DNA from: Halobacteriovorax sp. HLS
GTDB taxonomy: Bacteria; Bdellovibrionota; Bacteriovoracia; Bacteriovoracales; Bacteriovoracaceae
Reading direction: 5' to 3'
Length of the DNA: 64,000 bases
NCBI RefSeq assembly: GCF_004006665.1
Contig: NZ_QOCL01000016.1
Span: 124,001 to 188,000, forward strand
Part shown: piece after piece, positions 25,277 to 33,201 of the stretch
Layout: each line of letters begins with the position of its first letter
How positions within the stretch are numbered: position 1 is the stretch's first letter
The notes under the pieces: generated by a model
What the model was told of the DNA's origin: nothing
The model's input: only the letters and a program-made list of their open reading frames with translations
Databases searched by the model: none
Position numbers and translations under genes: made by a program

Positions 25277-25814
25277 TTACTACAGATGGTTTGATCTTAT
25301 TTCTTCTTAACCAATCTGATAACTCAGCTAGAAATAAGTCCCTTGATTGAAAACTTTTTAAATCAAATTTTAAAGTGGAATTGTCCTGAGTTACTTTTAA
25401 TGAATAAACTAATTCATTTCCTGTTTTTGTTCGTTTCAAAATATGAGTTGCTAAGAAAAGTCTTTTTCCCTTGATTTTAAATTGAGTAATATAATTTGGG
25501 AGTAAGTAGCTACCTGCGAAGTAAAAATCTCTATATTCACATTCGTAGTTGAGGATCTTTCCGAAGCAGTTATTTGTAATTAGGACTCGGTCTATACAGA
25601 ACATAATCGAAACAACTTTTCTACTGAATATGAAAGAAACAATTGTACTAATAATGAATAAAAAAATAAATAAGGCTATTTGATTCCTAAGGCTCTCATT
25701 ATATGCAAGAAAAGGAACACTAAAGGTAATGAAGTAAAGTACTACAGAAAGCCAAAGAGGTTTATATTGCTCATGAGTTCGTTCTAGAATTAAAATTTTT
25801 TTGTTATCAGACAT
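25260..25814 (-). CDS. membrane protein, two TM segments plus cytoplasmic domain
   Basis: After a basic start the protein has two hydrophobic helices (LWLSVVLYFITFSVPFLAY and IALFIFLFIISTIVSFIF), followed by a beta-rich soluble part of about 110 residues (VSIMFCIDRVLITNNCFGK to LFLAELSDWLRR). The layout resembles small bacterial proteins with a PH-like domain, but I cannot confirm a family. Its last codons overlap the ORF6N relic, so the C-terminal PSVVKTSVS may be acquired sequence. It is co-transcribed with the gene at 25816 (1-bp gap). Confidence 0.6.
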   Translation of the reverse strand: MSDNKKILILERTHEQYKPLWLSVVLYFITFSVPFLAYNESLRNQIALFIFLFIISTIVSFIFSRKVVSIMFCIDRVLITNNCFGKILNYECEYRDFYFAGSYLLPNYITQFKIKGKRLFLATHILKRTKTGNELVYSLKVTQDNSTLKFDLKSFQSRDLFLAELSDWLRRNKIKPSVVKTSVS

Positions 25815-25815
25815 A

Positions 25816-26169
25816 TTAATTACTCATATCTTTTTTTTTACGTAAAAAGTAAATTGATACCTTTTGGAGAGCAAAGAAAAAGATAGCAATGAACGAGTAG
25901 AGAGGAAGAGTTTTTAATTCTATTGATTTGTTTTCACTAAATAGAATTATTAATCCAATTATAAAACTTGTTGAAAACCAACAAAGGTATTTAATCCGTT
26001 TCTCAAGGTCTTTTTCTTTCATAATTAGTAATTGTGCAATCTTAACGGTAATTGCCACAAGAAGCTGAGCAATAATCAGAAAACAGATAATAGCAAACTT
26101 ATTGGTTGAAATCGATTTTGGAGCCAATGACTTATAGAAGGCTAAGAATTGTTCATAATACTCATACAT
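25816..26169 (-). CDS. small polytopic membrane protein
   Basis: A 117-aa protein with three hydrophobic helices (FAIICFLIIAQLLVAITVKI, YLCWFSTSFIIGLIILF, LYSFIAIFFFALQKVSIYF) joined by a basic loop (MKEKDLEKRIK). No family recognised. It is followed at once by the two-TM gene, so the two likely form a membrane pair carried by unit C. There is no clear ribosome site before ATG 26169. Confidence 0.55.
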   Translation of the reverse strand: MYEYYEQFLAFYKSLAPKSISTNKFAIICFLIIAQLLVAITVKIAQLLIMKEKDLEKRIKYLCWFSTSFIIGLIILFSENKSIELKTLPLYSFIAIFFFALQKVSIYFLRKKKDMSN

Positions 26170-26368
26170 ATTGCTATTTTAACATAGTTTCTAGGAGAGT
26201 TGATAAGGGAGGTTAAACAATAAAAGTATTATTTTAGCTTTAAATTTATGCCTCTTTTGAAAATGTTAGAAGCGGTGGTCAATAATGTAAAAAACAAAGA
26301 ATTAGAAAATTCATTTTAATTCTTAGAATATTATTTTTTATGATACCACTTTCTTTGATTTAGGTATG
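26170..26368. other. AT-rich gap of about 200 bp between unit C and the tRNA terminator
   Basis: No reading frame or RNA signal is convincing. GCGGTGGTCAATAATG near 26270 resembles the GGTGGTCCAT junction and could be a decayed junction. Confidence 0.3.
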
Positions 26369-26437
26369 AAAAAGCCCCCTAAAGAGGAGGCTTTTCAAAC
26401 ATTGAGGAAGCTTAGTTCGTTCAATGTAAAATGGTGG
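26369..26437 (-). repeat. direct repeat with tRNA terminator, tRNA-proximal copy
   Basis: On the minus strand this is the tRNA 3' end, the hairpin CATTGAAC..TCAATG and the Rho-independent terminator (AGCCTCCT / AGGGGGCT then TTTTT). It repeats at 24359-24428. It gives the tRNA gene its own terminator and is the presumed attachment site. Confidence 0.8.
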
Positions 26438-26508
26438 AGCATGCAAGATTTGAACTTGCGACCACCCGGTTATGAGCCGGGGGCTCTAACCAACTGAGCT
26501 AATGCTCC
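26432..26508 (-). tRNA. tRNA with CAU anticodon (elongator Met or Ile2)
   Basis: On the minus strand the gene starts GGAGCAT and ends ATGCTCCACCA with an encoded CCA. The D arm has AGCTCAGTTGGTTAGAGC, the anticodon loop CTCATAA (26470-26476) reads CAU, and the T arm is GCAAGTTCAAATCTTGC. All stems pair. Initiator tRNA is unlikely because the first pair G-C is matched. Distinguishing Met from lysidine-modified Ile2 needs comparison with the other CAU tRNAs of the genome. Its 3' end is the presumed integration site of the adjacent array. Confidence 0.95.
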
Positions 26509-26586
26509 ATATATTGCTGGTTTGACTTCATAATATAAAATGTTCTGGTTATAATGTAAATTGGGAATTTTCTAAAAAAGGTGACT

Positions 26587-27381
26587 ATGAGCAGCAAGAT
26601 ATCATTTGAAAAGTATTGCGCAACAGGTAACGACTTCGTTGTAGTGGATAATAGGACAAATTCTTTTGATCCTAAGAATAAGCAATTGTGGCAGAAGGTT
26701 TGTGATCGACGCTTTGGTGTTGGTGCTGACGGAGTTTTATTTTTTAACGACAGCAGTAAGTATGATTTTGAAATGGTCTATCTAAATGCTGATGGTGGAG
26801 AGGTTGGAATGTGCGGAAATGGCGCAAGGGCCTTAACTACCTTTGCTAGCAAAATTCAATTCGACAAGAGAAGCTTTTCTTTTAAAACAAGAAATGGTGT
26901 TTATGAAAGTGAGGTTTTAAAGTCCGGAGAAGTTAAGTTGCAGATGACTGAGCTTTACGATGAGTCTAGATATGAAGTCTCTGATCTTCTTGAGAGTAAT
27001 GCTAGTTTCTTTGTAAACACAGGTGTTGCTCATAGTGTATTCTTTGTTGATTCGGTTAAGGAGCTTGATATCTCTAAGCTTGGAAGTCGTGTTAGATATG
27101 ATGAAAGGTTTGTCGATGGTTGTAATGCGAACTTTGTTCAAGTGCAGGGTGAGGGCTCGCTTGCTTTAAGAACCTATGAAAGAGGGGTTGAGGGTGAGAC
27201 TTTAGCCTGTGGAACTGGTGCCGTAGCAAGTGCGATTGCCTATAGAAAGCTCTTTAAAGAAATAGATTCGATAGGTATTAAAGTCATGGGTGGAGAGCTT
27301 AGGGTCTTGTTTGAAGAGGGGAATGTCTTTCTTTGTGGAAAAGCTCAGAAAATATTTTCAGGTGTTATCAACATAGAGTAA
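26587..27381 (+). CDS. dapF: diaminopimelate epimerase
   Basis: DapF converts LL- to meso-diaminopimelate for lysine and peptidoglycan. FEKYCATGNDFVVVDN opens the protein, and the two catalytic cysteines lie in GMCGNGARAL and TLACGTGAVA. CDRRFGVGADGVLF and YERGVEGETLACG are standard. Length about 264 aa is normal. The start is ATG 26587 with AAAGGTG upstream; an in-frame GTG at 26581 is possible. It is read away from the island. Confidence 0.95.
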   Translation: MSSKISFEKYCATGNDFVVVDNRTNSFDPKNKQLWQKVCDRRFGVGADGVLFFNDSSKYDFEMVYLNADGGEVGMCGNGARALTTFASKIQFDKRSFSFKTRNGVYESEVLKSGEVKLQMTELYDESRYEVSDLLESNASFFVNTGVAHSVFFVDSVKELDISKLGSRVRYDERFVDGCNANFVQVQGEGSLALRTYERGVEGETLACGTGAVASAIAYRKLFKEIDSIGIKVMGGELRVLFEEGNVFLCGKAQKIFSGVINIE

Positions 27382-27747
27382 AGAGTCTAGCTTTGTAATA
27401 AGATTTGGAAAATAAGTTCTAGATATTATTCCGCCACAGATTAGGCCTGCAGTATTTGCTACAACATCAAGTAGTTCAAATGATCGGTATCCTGAAGCTA
27501 GTTGAAGAAATTCAATGGAAATACCCATAAGTACAAAAGTAATTAGAAGCTTAAAGTGATTCTTTTTCTCATGGGTTAGTGAGAAATAACCCATAAGTAA
27601 GAGATAGGCATTAAAGTGGAGTATCTTATCAAAATGCTCAAAAGGTGGTTTTCCAGGCTTTTCATACCTTAAAGAAAAGTAAAACATGGCGATAATATAA
27701 GTTATCCCGAGTCCTAGCCACAATATCTTCAAGTTTAGCTTTTTCAT
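27358..27747 (-). CDS. VanZ-like membrane protein
   Basis: Four hydrophobic helices in 129 aa and the family landmarks FDKILHFNAYLLLMGY, GISIEFLQ and RSFELLDVVANTAG match VanZ-like proteins (inner membrane; some affect glycopeptide sensitivity or phospholipid handling, most unknown). The 3' end overlaps dapF by 24 bp in a convergent arrangement. Confidence 0.8.
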   Translation of the reverse strand: MKKLNLKILWLGLGITYIIAMFYFSLRYEKPGKPPFEHFDKILHFNAYLLLMGYFSLTHEKKNHFKLLITFVLMGISIEFLQLASGYRSFELLDVVANTAGLICGGIISRTYFPNLITKLDSLLYVDNT

Positions 27748-27793
27748 ATTTAATCTTTTTGAGTTTTCAATAGAAAGATAATAGACTAGCTCT

Positions 27794-28222
27794 ATGCAAA
27801 ATAAAAGAATTCTAAAGCTATTTATACTTACCTTACTATTTTTGGTTCAGTCGAGCGCCTACTCAATGATTATTCTAAATTTAGGAATCATATATAAGAA
27901 GGCATTAGATGCTGGTGAGGGACATATCCTTGTTAGTGAAGTTCATGAAATAAAGCGATTGGAAAATGGAGAGAAGTTTTTAATCTCTATGAAAAATGGA
28001 GTGGGTGTCGAGTTTAAGGCATTCTTCGTTCAAAACTTGAATGACTTTGGTCCAAGTCCCTTAATAGCCCTGACTGGAAATATCTACAACTCTAGGGGGA
28101 ATATTATTAAAAGTATTAATCAAAATGATTTTACAATTAAGCTTAACACTGAAAAGGAACTAGTCTTTGATGATAAAACTGGTCAAGAAGTTCTTATTCG
28201 AATTGCTCCATCACTAAATTAA
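27794..28222 (+). CDS. hypothetical secreted protein
   Basis: The first 24 residues form a signal peptide (LKLFILTLLFLVQSSAYS). The remaining 118 residues have alternating beta-type segments (GHILVSEVHEIKRLENGEKF, GVGVEFKAFFV, PLIALTGNIY). No cysteines and no known motif are visible. The tlyA start follows the stop directly with no gap, so they share a transcript. Function unknown. Confidence 0.55.
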   Translation: MQNKRILKLFILTLLFLVQSSAYSMIILNLGIIYKKALDAGEGHILVSEVHEIKRLENGEKFLISMKNGVGVEFKAFFVQNLNDFGPSPLIALTGNIYNSRGNIIKSINQNDFTIKLNTEKELVFDDKTGQEVLIRIAPSLN

Positions 28223-28984
28223 ATGAAAGAAAGAGTTGATAAAGTCTTAGTACAATTAAATCTTGTTTCTACTAGATCGCAGGCCGCTCAGTTAGTTAAA
28301 GAGGGAGTGGTTTTTTACCAGAATAAATTAGTAACGAAAGCTTCATTCTTAGTTTCACAAGATGACCTTGAAGTACGCAAAGAAGTTCTCTTTGTAGGAA
28401 GAGGTGCTCACAAAATTGAAGGAGCATTGATACAGTTTGGTGTGGATGTCGAAAATCTCTCCGTGGCCGATGTTGGAGCATGTACAGGTGGATTTACTGA
28501 TTATGTACTTAAAAAAGGTGCGTCCAGTGTTGTTGCAATTGATGTAGGTCATGATCAGCTTGCTAAGTCACTTCGAGAGGACAAAAGAGTTACAAATTTA
28601 GAGGGAGTGAATATTAAGTTTCCTCTAGAGCTTGAGGAGCTTGTAGATCTTGCTGTTGTTGACTTGTCTTACATTTCTTTAAAGCTGACTCTTATTAATA
28701 TTAAAAATCTTGTTAAGGATGATGGACTAATCATTGCTTTAGTGAAGCCCCAATTTGAAGTGGGCAAAGAGAATATTGGAAAAGGCGGAATTGTTAAAGA
28801 TAATAAGGCCAGACTCGATTCATTAGAATCACTATACGATTGGTGTTTAGATAATGGTCTCTTTATTAAAGATGCGATTATCTCACCTATTAAAGGGAAA
28901 ACTGGTAATACGGAATATTTTTTCTTCTTTGATAAAAAACTAACTAAGCATTATATAAATAAAGAAAAATTAAAATTAATTTAA
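28223..28984 (+). CDS. tlyA: TlyA-family 2'-O-ribose rRNA methyltransferase
   Basis: An S4 RNA-binding domain (residues 1-60, RVDKVLVQLNLVSTRSQAAQ) precedes an FtsJ-like methyltransferase with VADVGACTGGFTDYVLKKGA (SAM site). The K-D-K-E catalytic set can be placed in RGAHKIEG, VDLSY, VKPQFE and NTEYFF. TlyA enzymes methylate C1409 (16S) and C1920 (23S) rRNA, with effect on capreomycin sensitivity; older names call them haemolysin A. Length 253 aa is normal. Confidence 0.9.
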   Translation: MKERVDKVLVQLNLVSTRSQAAQLVKEGVVFYQNKLVTKASFLVSQDDLEVRKEVLFVGRGAHKIEGALIQFGVDVENLSVADVGACTGGFTDYVLKKGASSVVAIDVGHDQLAKSLREDKRVTNLEGVNIKFPLELEELVDLAVVDLSYISLKLTLINIKNLVKDDGLIIALVKPQFEVGKENIGKGGIVKDNKARLDSLESLYDWCLDNGLFIKDAIISPIKGKTGNTEYFFFFDKKLTKHYINKEKLKLI

Positions 28985-28994
28985 ATATAGGAAG

Positions 28995-29534
28995 ATGATG
29001 AAAAATATTTGTGTATTTTGTGGTTCTAGCGCAGGAAAAGAAGCTCATTATGTAGAAATGGCCAAAGAGCTTGGAAATTCTTTAAGTTCAATGGATATGA
29101 ACCTTGTGTATGGGGGAGCATCTATTGGTGTAATGGGAGCAATTGCCAATCAAATGCTTGAGAATAAATCTGAGGTCTGGGGAGTAATGCCACAATCTCT
29201 AGTAGACTGGGAAGTGGCCCATGATGGACTAACTAAGTTTGAAATTGTTGATTCGATGCATCGAAGAAAAGAGATTATGTATGAATGGTCAGATGCGTTT
29301 GTGGCTATTCCGGGAGGGTTTGGAACTCTGGATGAGTTGTGTGAAATACTGACTTGGGCACAGCTAAAATACCACAAAAAGCCTTGCTACCTGCTTAATT
29401 ACAACAGTTTTTTTGATCACTTGATTGCTCACTTTAAGCTTATAAATAAAGAAGGTTTTCTATCGGATGACCATCTTAAACTTTTGACGGTTGTTTCAAG
29501 TATCTCTGAACTTGAGAAAGAGATGAAAAAGTAG
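28995..29534 (+). CDS. LOG-family nucleoside monophosphate phosphoribohydrolase
   Basis: Rossmann-type protein of 179 aa with the LOG family marks NICVFCGSSAG, LVYGGASIGVMGAIA, MHRRKEIM and PGGFGTLDELCE (catalytic Glu and phosphate loop). Family members remove the base from cytokinin-type or other nucleoside 5'-monophosphates. A pair of ATG codons begins the gene behind AGGAAG. It follows tlyA by 10 bp on the same strand. Confidence 0.85.
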   Translation: MMKNICVFCGSSAGKEAHYVEMAKELGNSLSSMDMNLVYGGASIGVMGAIANQMLENKSEVWGVMPQSLVDWEVAHDGLTKFEIVDSMHRRKEIMYEWSDAFVAIPGGFGTLDELCEILTWAQLKYHKKPCYLLNYNSFFDHLIAHFKLINKEGFLSDDHLKLLTVVSSISELEKEMKK

Positions 29535-29630
29535 TTTACGCTTTGCATACAAATTGCCAATAGTGATGTGATAATATATACTTTGCTCACTTATACATAC
29601 GTAAATGATAATTTTGAGTCAGGAGATCTC

Positions 29631-30116
29631 ATGACTAGGTTGGTAACTTTTGGTGTAGTTTTAATTGCACTAGTAATTGCTATTAGCTTCGATAAATATA
29701 AAAATGTGCCAGTTTCTAACGAGCAGTTTGATATTATAAAGAAAGAAGCTTCTCACAAGGCCCATCTTCAAGAACTAAAAGAGCTTGAAGAAAAAAGATT
29801 GGCACTGCTTAATCCTGTTAAAGAAGAAGAAGCTGCTGTTGAAGAAGGACCGCTTGTTGTACTTGATACACCACAGCTAGTTCACGGAAGTGAACTTTAT
29901 AAGGCGTGTGTTGTTTGTCATGGAAAGAAAGGTGACGGAAAAAAATCACAGAATGCTCCTAAGATTGGTGGGCAGATGGCCTGGTATATTGAAAAACAAC
30001 TAGTAGATATGAAAAGTGAAGCACGTGTTAATAAAGTGATGATGCCATATCTAAAGAAATTAGAAGGTAATGATTTTAAAGATCTTGCTGCTTATATTTC
30101 AAAATTACCTTGGTAA
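29631..30116 (+). CDS. membrane-anchored c-type cytochrome
   Basis: The start is ATG 29631 with AGGAG 5 nt upstream; the frame open to 29568 is not used. One N-terminal helix (LVTFGVVLIALVIAISF) anchors it. A charged Glu/Lys-rich linker leads to the haem site CVVCHGKKGDG (about residue 108) with the axial Met in KVMMPYLKKL. This is a single-haem class I cytochrome facing the periplasm, probably an electron carrier to a terminal oxidase. A strong terminator follows the stop. Confidence 0.88.
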   Translation: MTRLVTFGVVLIALVIAISFDKYKNVPVSNEQFDIIKKEASHKAHLQELKELEEKRLALLNPVKEEEAAVEEGPLVVLDTPQLVHGSELYKACVVCHGKKGDGKKSQNAPKIGGQMAWYIEKQLVDMKSEARVNKVMMPYLKKLEGNDFKDLAAYISKLPW

Positions 30117-30122
30117 TAACTT

Positions 30123-30146
30123 AGCTCCGAAAGGAGCTTTTTTTTT
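30123..30146 (+). terminator. Rho-independent terminator after the cytochrome gene
   Basis: AGCTCC (30123-30128), loop GAAA, GGAGCT (30133-30138), then a run of nine T. Confidence 0.92.
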
Positions 30147-30166
30147 ATCTAAACACGAGAGAAATT

Positions 30167-30694
30167 GTGCCTCTATATCGATTTAAAAACTACATTCCTA
30201 TTATTGATAAAGATGTTTTCATAGCACCATCTTGTGACGTTATTGGGCAAGTTGAGTTAGGTAGAGGTTCTAGCCTCTGGTTTAGAACTGTTGTTAGAGG
30301 TGACGTTAATAAAATTACTATTGGTGAAGGAACTAATATTCAGGACCTTTGTATGCTTCATGTAGTTGAGCAACTGCCTTTGAATATTGGAAGTGGAGTG
30401 AGCGTTGGCCATAGTGTAACTTTGCATGCCTGTACGATTGAAGATAATTGTTTGATTGGAATGGGGGCAACTATTTTAGATGGAGCTGTAATTGGAAAGA
30501 ACTCTCTCGTTGCTGCTGGCTCACTTGTTCCTCCTGGAAAAGTATTTCCTGCCGGAAGTTTTATAGTTGGAAGTCCTGCGGTAGTGAAAAGACAGTTAAG
30601 TGATAAAGAGCTAAAGCAGTATGGACAGCACTACCTTAGCTATAAGAAGTATTCTAACGAGTACTTAAACAATTCAGATTTTGAACAACTTTAG
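30167..30694 (+). CDS. gamma-carbonic-anhydrase-like hexapeptide-repeat protein
   Basis: A left-handed beta-helix protein of 175 aa starting at GTG 30167. The repeat core is IGEGTNIQDLCMLHV, IGSGVSVGHSVTLHACTI and IGMGATILDGAVIGKNSLVA. Histidines in MLHV and GHSVTLH stand where the trimer's zinc ligands sit. Relatives (YrdA/PaaY/CaiE type) may hydrate CO2 or be structural. The C-terminal helix follows GSPAVVKRQLSD. Its stop overlaps that of the convergent lipoprotein gene. Confidence 0.88.
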   Translation: MPLYRFKNYIPIIDKDVFIAPSCDVIGQVELGRGSSLWFRTVVRGDVNKITIGEGTNIQDLCMLHVVEQLPLNIGSGVSVGHSVTLHACTIEDNCLIGMGATILDGAVIGKNSLVAAGSLVPPGKVFPAGSFIVGSPAVVKRQLSDKELKQYGQHYLSYKKYSNEYLNNSDFEQL

Positions 30695-31155
30695 TAATCA
30701 TTTTGCTGATACTTAAAGCGTAGCTTCTCAAGAAGCCTTCTTCCGTTGCCAAGGTCGTGAGGTACTCCTCTCATTTCCATTCTCATGTGAACATATTTAT
30801 TAAGGCCAAAGTAAAACTCAATGTCAGAGATTAATTTTCCATAAAGAACTTGCTTAGCTCTAATGTAATTATCTTTTGTTTCAATTACATTTAAAGACTT
30901 ATCTTTTAGAACAATGGCCATAACCTTCTCATAAGATTTAGCCTTCGGTTCGATATATTTGATGGGCTCAATATATTGTTTTTCAGGAGAGTTTTCTTTA
31001 AAAGAAACCACACAGTTTCCTTTTGTACATGGCTTTAGGGCAAACCCACTAATTTTTCCAAGTTTTTGAACACTAAGTCCTAGGCCTTTAGGCTCGCTTG
31101 TATCCATGCATGAAGTTAGAGTGAGTAGTGAGATTATAACAAAAAAATATTTCAT
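30691..31155 (-). CDS. hypothetical lipoprotein
   Basis: ATG 31155 follows GAGGAA, giving MKYFFVIISLLTLTSCMDTS, a lipoprotein signal with lipobox Cys 16; a longer frame to 31233 is rejected. The mature part of about 139 aa has a CxxxxC pair (KPCTKGNCVVSF) and a beta-rich tail. Family not recognised. It starts just after the DUF2288 gene, so the two are co-transcribed. Confidence 0.6.
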   Translation of the reverse strand: MKYFFVIISLLTLTSCMDTSEPKGLGLSVQKLGKISGFALKPCTKGNCVVSFKENSPEKQYIEPIKYIEPKAKSYEKVMAIVLKDKSLNVIETKDNYIRAKQVLYGKLISDIEFYFGLNKYVHMRMEMRGVPHDLGNGRRLLEKLRFKYQQNDY

Positions 31156-31156
31156 T

Positions 31157-31450
31157 TTATTCCTCTTTCTTTTGAGCAAGAACGTAGGGTTGAATAATAA
31201 TAAATTCGAAGGACATGCTATCGTCTTCTGCAAAATCTAAAACCATTTGTTCATCGGGTCTCATTAATTGCTGGGAGGTTAGCCAATCTTTAACTTTAGC
31301 AACTTCATCATTGGCAATAGAAATACCAACTTCAATTAGGTCAAGTTCTTTGTCTACTATTAGAAGAGCTTCTCTTTCATGATGCTCTTCAAGGATTTTC
31401 CACGAGGCAGCTTCTTTTTCAGAAGATAGTTTTTCTTTTAAGTTTTCCAT
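31157..31450 (-). CDS. DUF2288-family protein
   Basis: A 97-aa protein with the DUF2288 layout: EKLSSEKEAASWKILEEHHE, then LLIVDKELDLIEVGISIAND, EVAKVKDWLTSQQL and a hydrophobic end FEFIIIQPYVLAQ. The family is small, soluble, of unknown function and common in proteobacteria and cyanobacteria. Its stop lies 1 bp from the lipoprotein start. Confidence 0.75.
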   Translation of the reverse strand: MENLKEKLSSEKEAASWKILEEHHEREALLIVDKELDLIEVGISIANDEVAKVKDWLTSQQLMRPDEQMVLDFAEDDSMSFEFIIIQPYVLAQKKEE

Positions 31451-31476
31451 GTAGTAAGAATACTTAAGTACTGGAT

Positions 31477-32118
31477 TTATGTAAAGCTTGAGGCAATTTT
31501 CTCTTCTTGTTCGATCAGAGAGTGTTTTAATTTTTCGGCCATTAGAGGGTATTGGTTCTTATCAGTATTCTCCTCAACGGAGATAGTCTCGCCGTATTGA
31601 ATAATAATTTTGCTAAATGGCCTTGGTATTCTGAATTTGTCCCATGCACTATTAATCGACCAAAATGAAGTAGGGACTATGCACACAGGGATGATAGGGG
31701 TTTGAGATTTCTTGGCAATTTCAAAAACTCCCAGTTTTACATCAAAGATGGGACCTCTTGGTCCATCGACTGTAATTGCGAGTGGCAGGCCGTCTTTAAC
31801 CTTTTGTATTGCCTCTATAAGTGACTTAATAGCTCCTCTCGAAGAGCTTCCTCTGACAGGAGTATGCCCAAATGAGTGACATATATTGGAGACGTATTCT
31901 CCGTCTTTTGAATGACTAACGATCATGGCGAATTTGTTCTGAGTGTGACCAAGTAAGAGAGAGAGTATATTTTGATGCCAGGATGCAAGAATAAAAGAAT
32001 TATATTCGGACTTATTTCTCGATAGGCCTATAGCGTCACTATTTCTATATTCAAACCTGTACGTAAGCCTTAGAACTTGTAAAATAAGGTAAATGAATTT
32101 AGTTAGTAGTTTTTCCAT
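31477..32118 (-). CDS. DUF374 lysophospholipid acyltransferase-like protein
   Basis: The 213-aa protein has ILASWHQNILSLLLG (His of the acyltransferase site), the block GHTPVRGSSSRGAIKSLIE and ITVDGPRGPIFDVKLGVFEIAKKS, which are the markers of the DUF374 family. These membrane-associated enzymes are related to PlsC/LpxL-type acyltransferases and probably acylate lipid A-like or phospholipid substrates. A short hydrophobic N-terminus (FIYLILQVLRLTY) may bind membrane. Confidence 0.8.
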   Translation of the reverse strand: MEKLLTKFIYLILQVLRLTYRFEYRNSDAIGLSRNKSEYNSFILASWHQNILSLLLGHTQNKFAMIVSHSKDGEYVSNICHSFGHTPVRGSSSRGAIKSLIEAIQKVKDGLPLAITVDGPRGPIFDVKLGVFEIAKKSQTPIIPVCIVPTSFWSINSAWDKFRIPRPFSKIIIQYGETISVEENTDKNQYPLMAEKLKHSLIEQEEKIASSFT

Positions 32119-32242
32119 GTTGTTTTATATTAAAAGAACTGAATCCTTTAGACAATTGTCAGTTCTTTGTAAACTTTGGCAATTTTAGTTGTATCAGATC
32201 TATTACTATTCTAAGCTTTAGTGGATTAAAAAGGAGATCAAA

Positions 32243-32821
32243 ATGAAAACTATCATAAAAACACTGGCCTTATCTTTATTTGTTTCAACATCATTTGCCG
32301 CAACATCATTATCAGTAGACTCTTCAAAGTCTAAAGTTGAATGGTTTGCAACAAAGGTGACAGGAGCTCATAACGGTAAAGTTGAAATTAAAAGCGGAAA
32401 TTTAATTATGAATGGTAATTCTCTTGAGGGAGGAGAGTTTGTAATTGATATGACTAAAATCACTTGTGATGATATCGAATCGAAAGAGTATAATACAAAG
32501 TTTGTAAATCACCTTCACTCTGATGATTTCTTTTCAACAAGCAAATTTAAAACAGCAAAATTAGTTATTACTAATTCAAGACTTGGAAAAGGTGGACACT
32601 ATGATGTTTTTGCTGATTTAACTATTAAAGGAATTAAAAAGCCTGTGATCTTTAGAGCAAATGTTTCTAAGGATGGAAAGGTCGTAACTGCTGATGCTGA
32701 GATTAAATTTAATAGAACTCATTATGATATCAAATATAAGTCAGGAAGTTTCTTTCAAGGACTTGGAGATAAGTTGATTCACGATGATGTTAAGCTTAAA
32801 GTAAAACTTACAACAAAGTAA
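32243..32821 (+). CDS. YceI-family periplasmic lipid-binding protein
   Basis: Residues 1-19 are a signal peptide ending SFAA. The YceI lipocalin-like barrel follows: SVDSSKSKVEWFATKVTGAH, GGEFVIDMTKITCDD, FVNHLHSDDFFSTSKF and the C-terminal VKLKVKLTTK. Such proteins bind isoprenoid quinones or fatty acids in the periplasm. A very good ribosome site (AAGGAG) precedes ATG 32243. A terminator follows. Confidence 0.92.
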   Translation: MKTIIKTLALSLFVSTSFAATSLSVDSSKSKVEWFATKVTGAHNGKVEIKSGNLIMNGNSLEGGEFVIDMTKITCDDIESKEYNTKFVNHLHSDDFFSTSKFKTAKLVITNSRLGKGGHYDVFADLTIKGIKKPVIFRANVSKDGKVVTADAEIKFNRTHYDIKYKSGSFFQGLGDKLIHDDVKLKVKLTTK

Positions 32822-32829
32822 TCTATCCT

Positions 32830-32858
32830 GTGGCCTTTTTAACTAAGGCCACTTTTTT
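32830..32858. terminator. bidirectional terminator after yceI
   Basis: GTGGCC (32830-32835) pairs with GGCCAC (32847-32852), followed by six T on the plus strand. The opposite strand has five A/T pairs in the loop and serves the convergent gene less well. Confidence 0.8.
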
Positions 32859-32859
32859 A

Positions 32860-33093
32860 TTATGCTAATAAATCTTTTTCTATTTCAACTAAAGCGCTAT
32901 CGCGGTTAAGCCCGAGATTCTCGTAGTATAAAATACCAACATCTTTTACATTTTCTGACTTAGATTTGAGTGCTTCAAAGTAGTCAACTTCAAGCTTTGT
33001 TCTTATTTTTTCTTTATTTCTAACTGGACGGTAGAGGATGAATACAAGTGCCATTACTATGACCATACTTATCGCTATCGCTTTAATTCCCAT
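32860..33093 (-). CDS. single-pass membrane protein, 77 aa
   Basis: The N-terminus is one helix (AIAISMVIVMALVFILY) followed by RPVRN and a charged 50-residue cytoplasmic or periplasmic part (EKIRTKLEVDYFEALKSKSE). GGAG precedes ATG 33093. Family unknown. It faces yceI. Confidence 0.55.
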   Translation of the reverse strand: MGIKAIAISMVIVMALVFILYRPVRNKEKIRTKLEVDYFEALKSKSENVKDVGILYYENLGLNRDSALVEIEKDLLA

Positions 33094-33201
33094 TTTGTAA
33101 CTCCTTTACATACCTATCTACCTTAAATTTATAGATTTTGTCACTCTGTAATAAGTTCCAATGAGCTTAACTAATTGATATTTTTAAGATAATTAAGTGA
33201 A

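Noticed and set aside
22176-26437. Integron cassette array
   Set aside because: No attC-type paired boxes, no integron integrase, and each cargo has its own conserved promoter, unlike promoterless cassettes.
32160-32200. Second sigma-54 promoter upstream of yceI
   Set aside because: It reads TTGGCAATTTTAGTTG; the -12 element lacks GC at the required 10-nt spacing.
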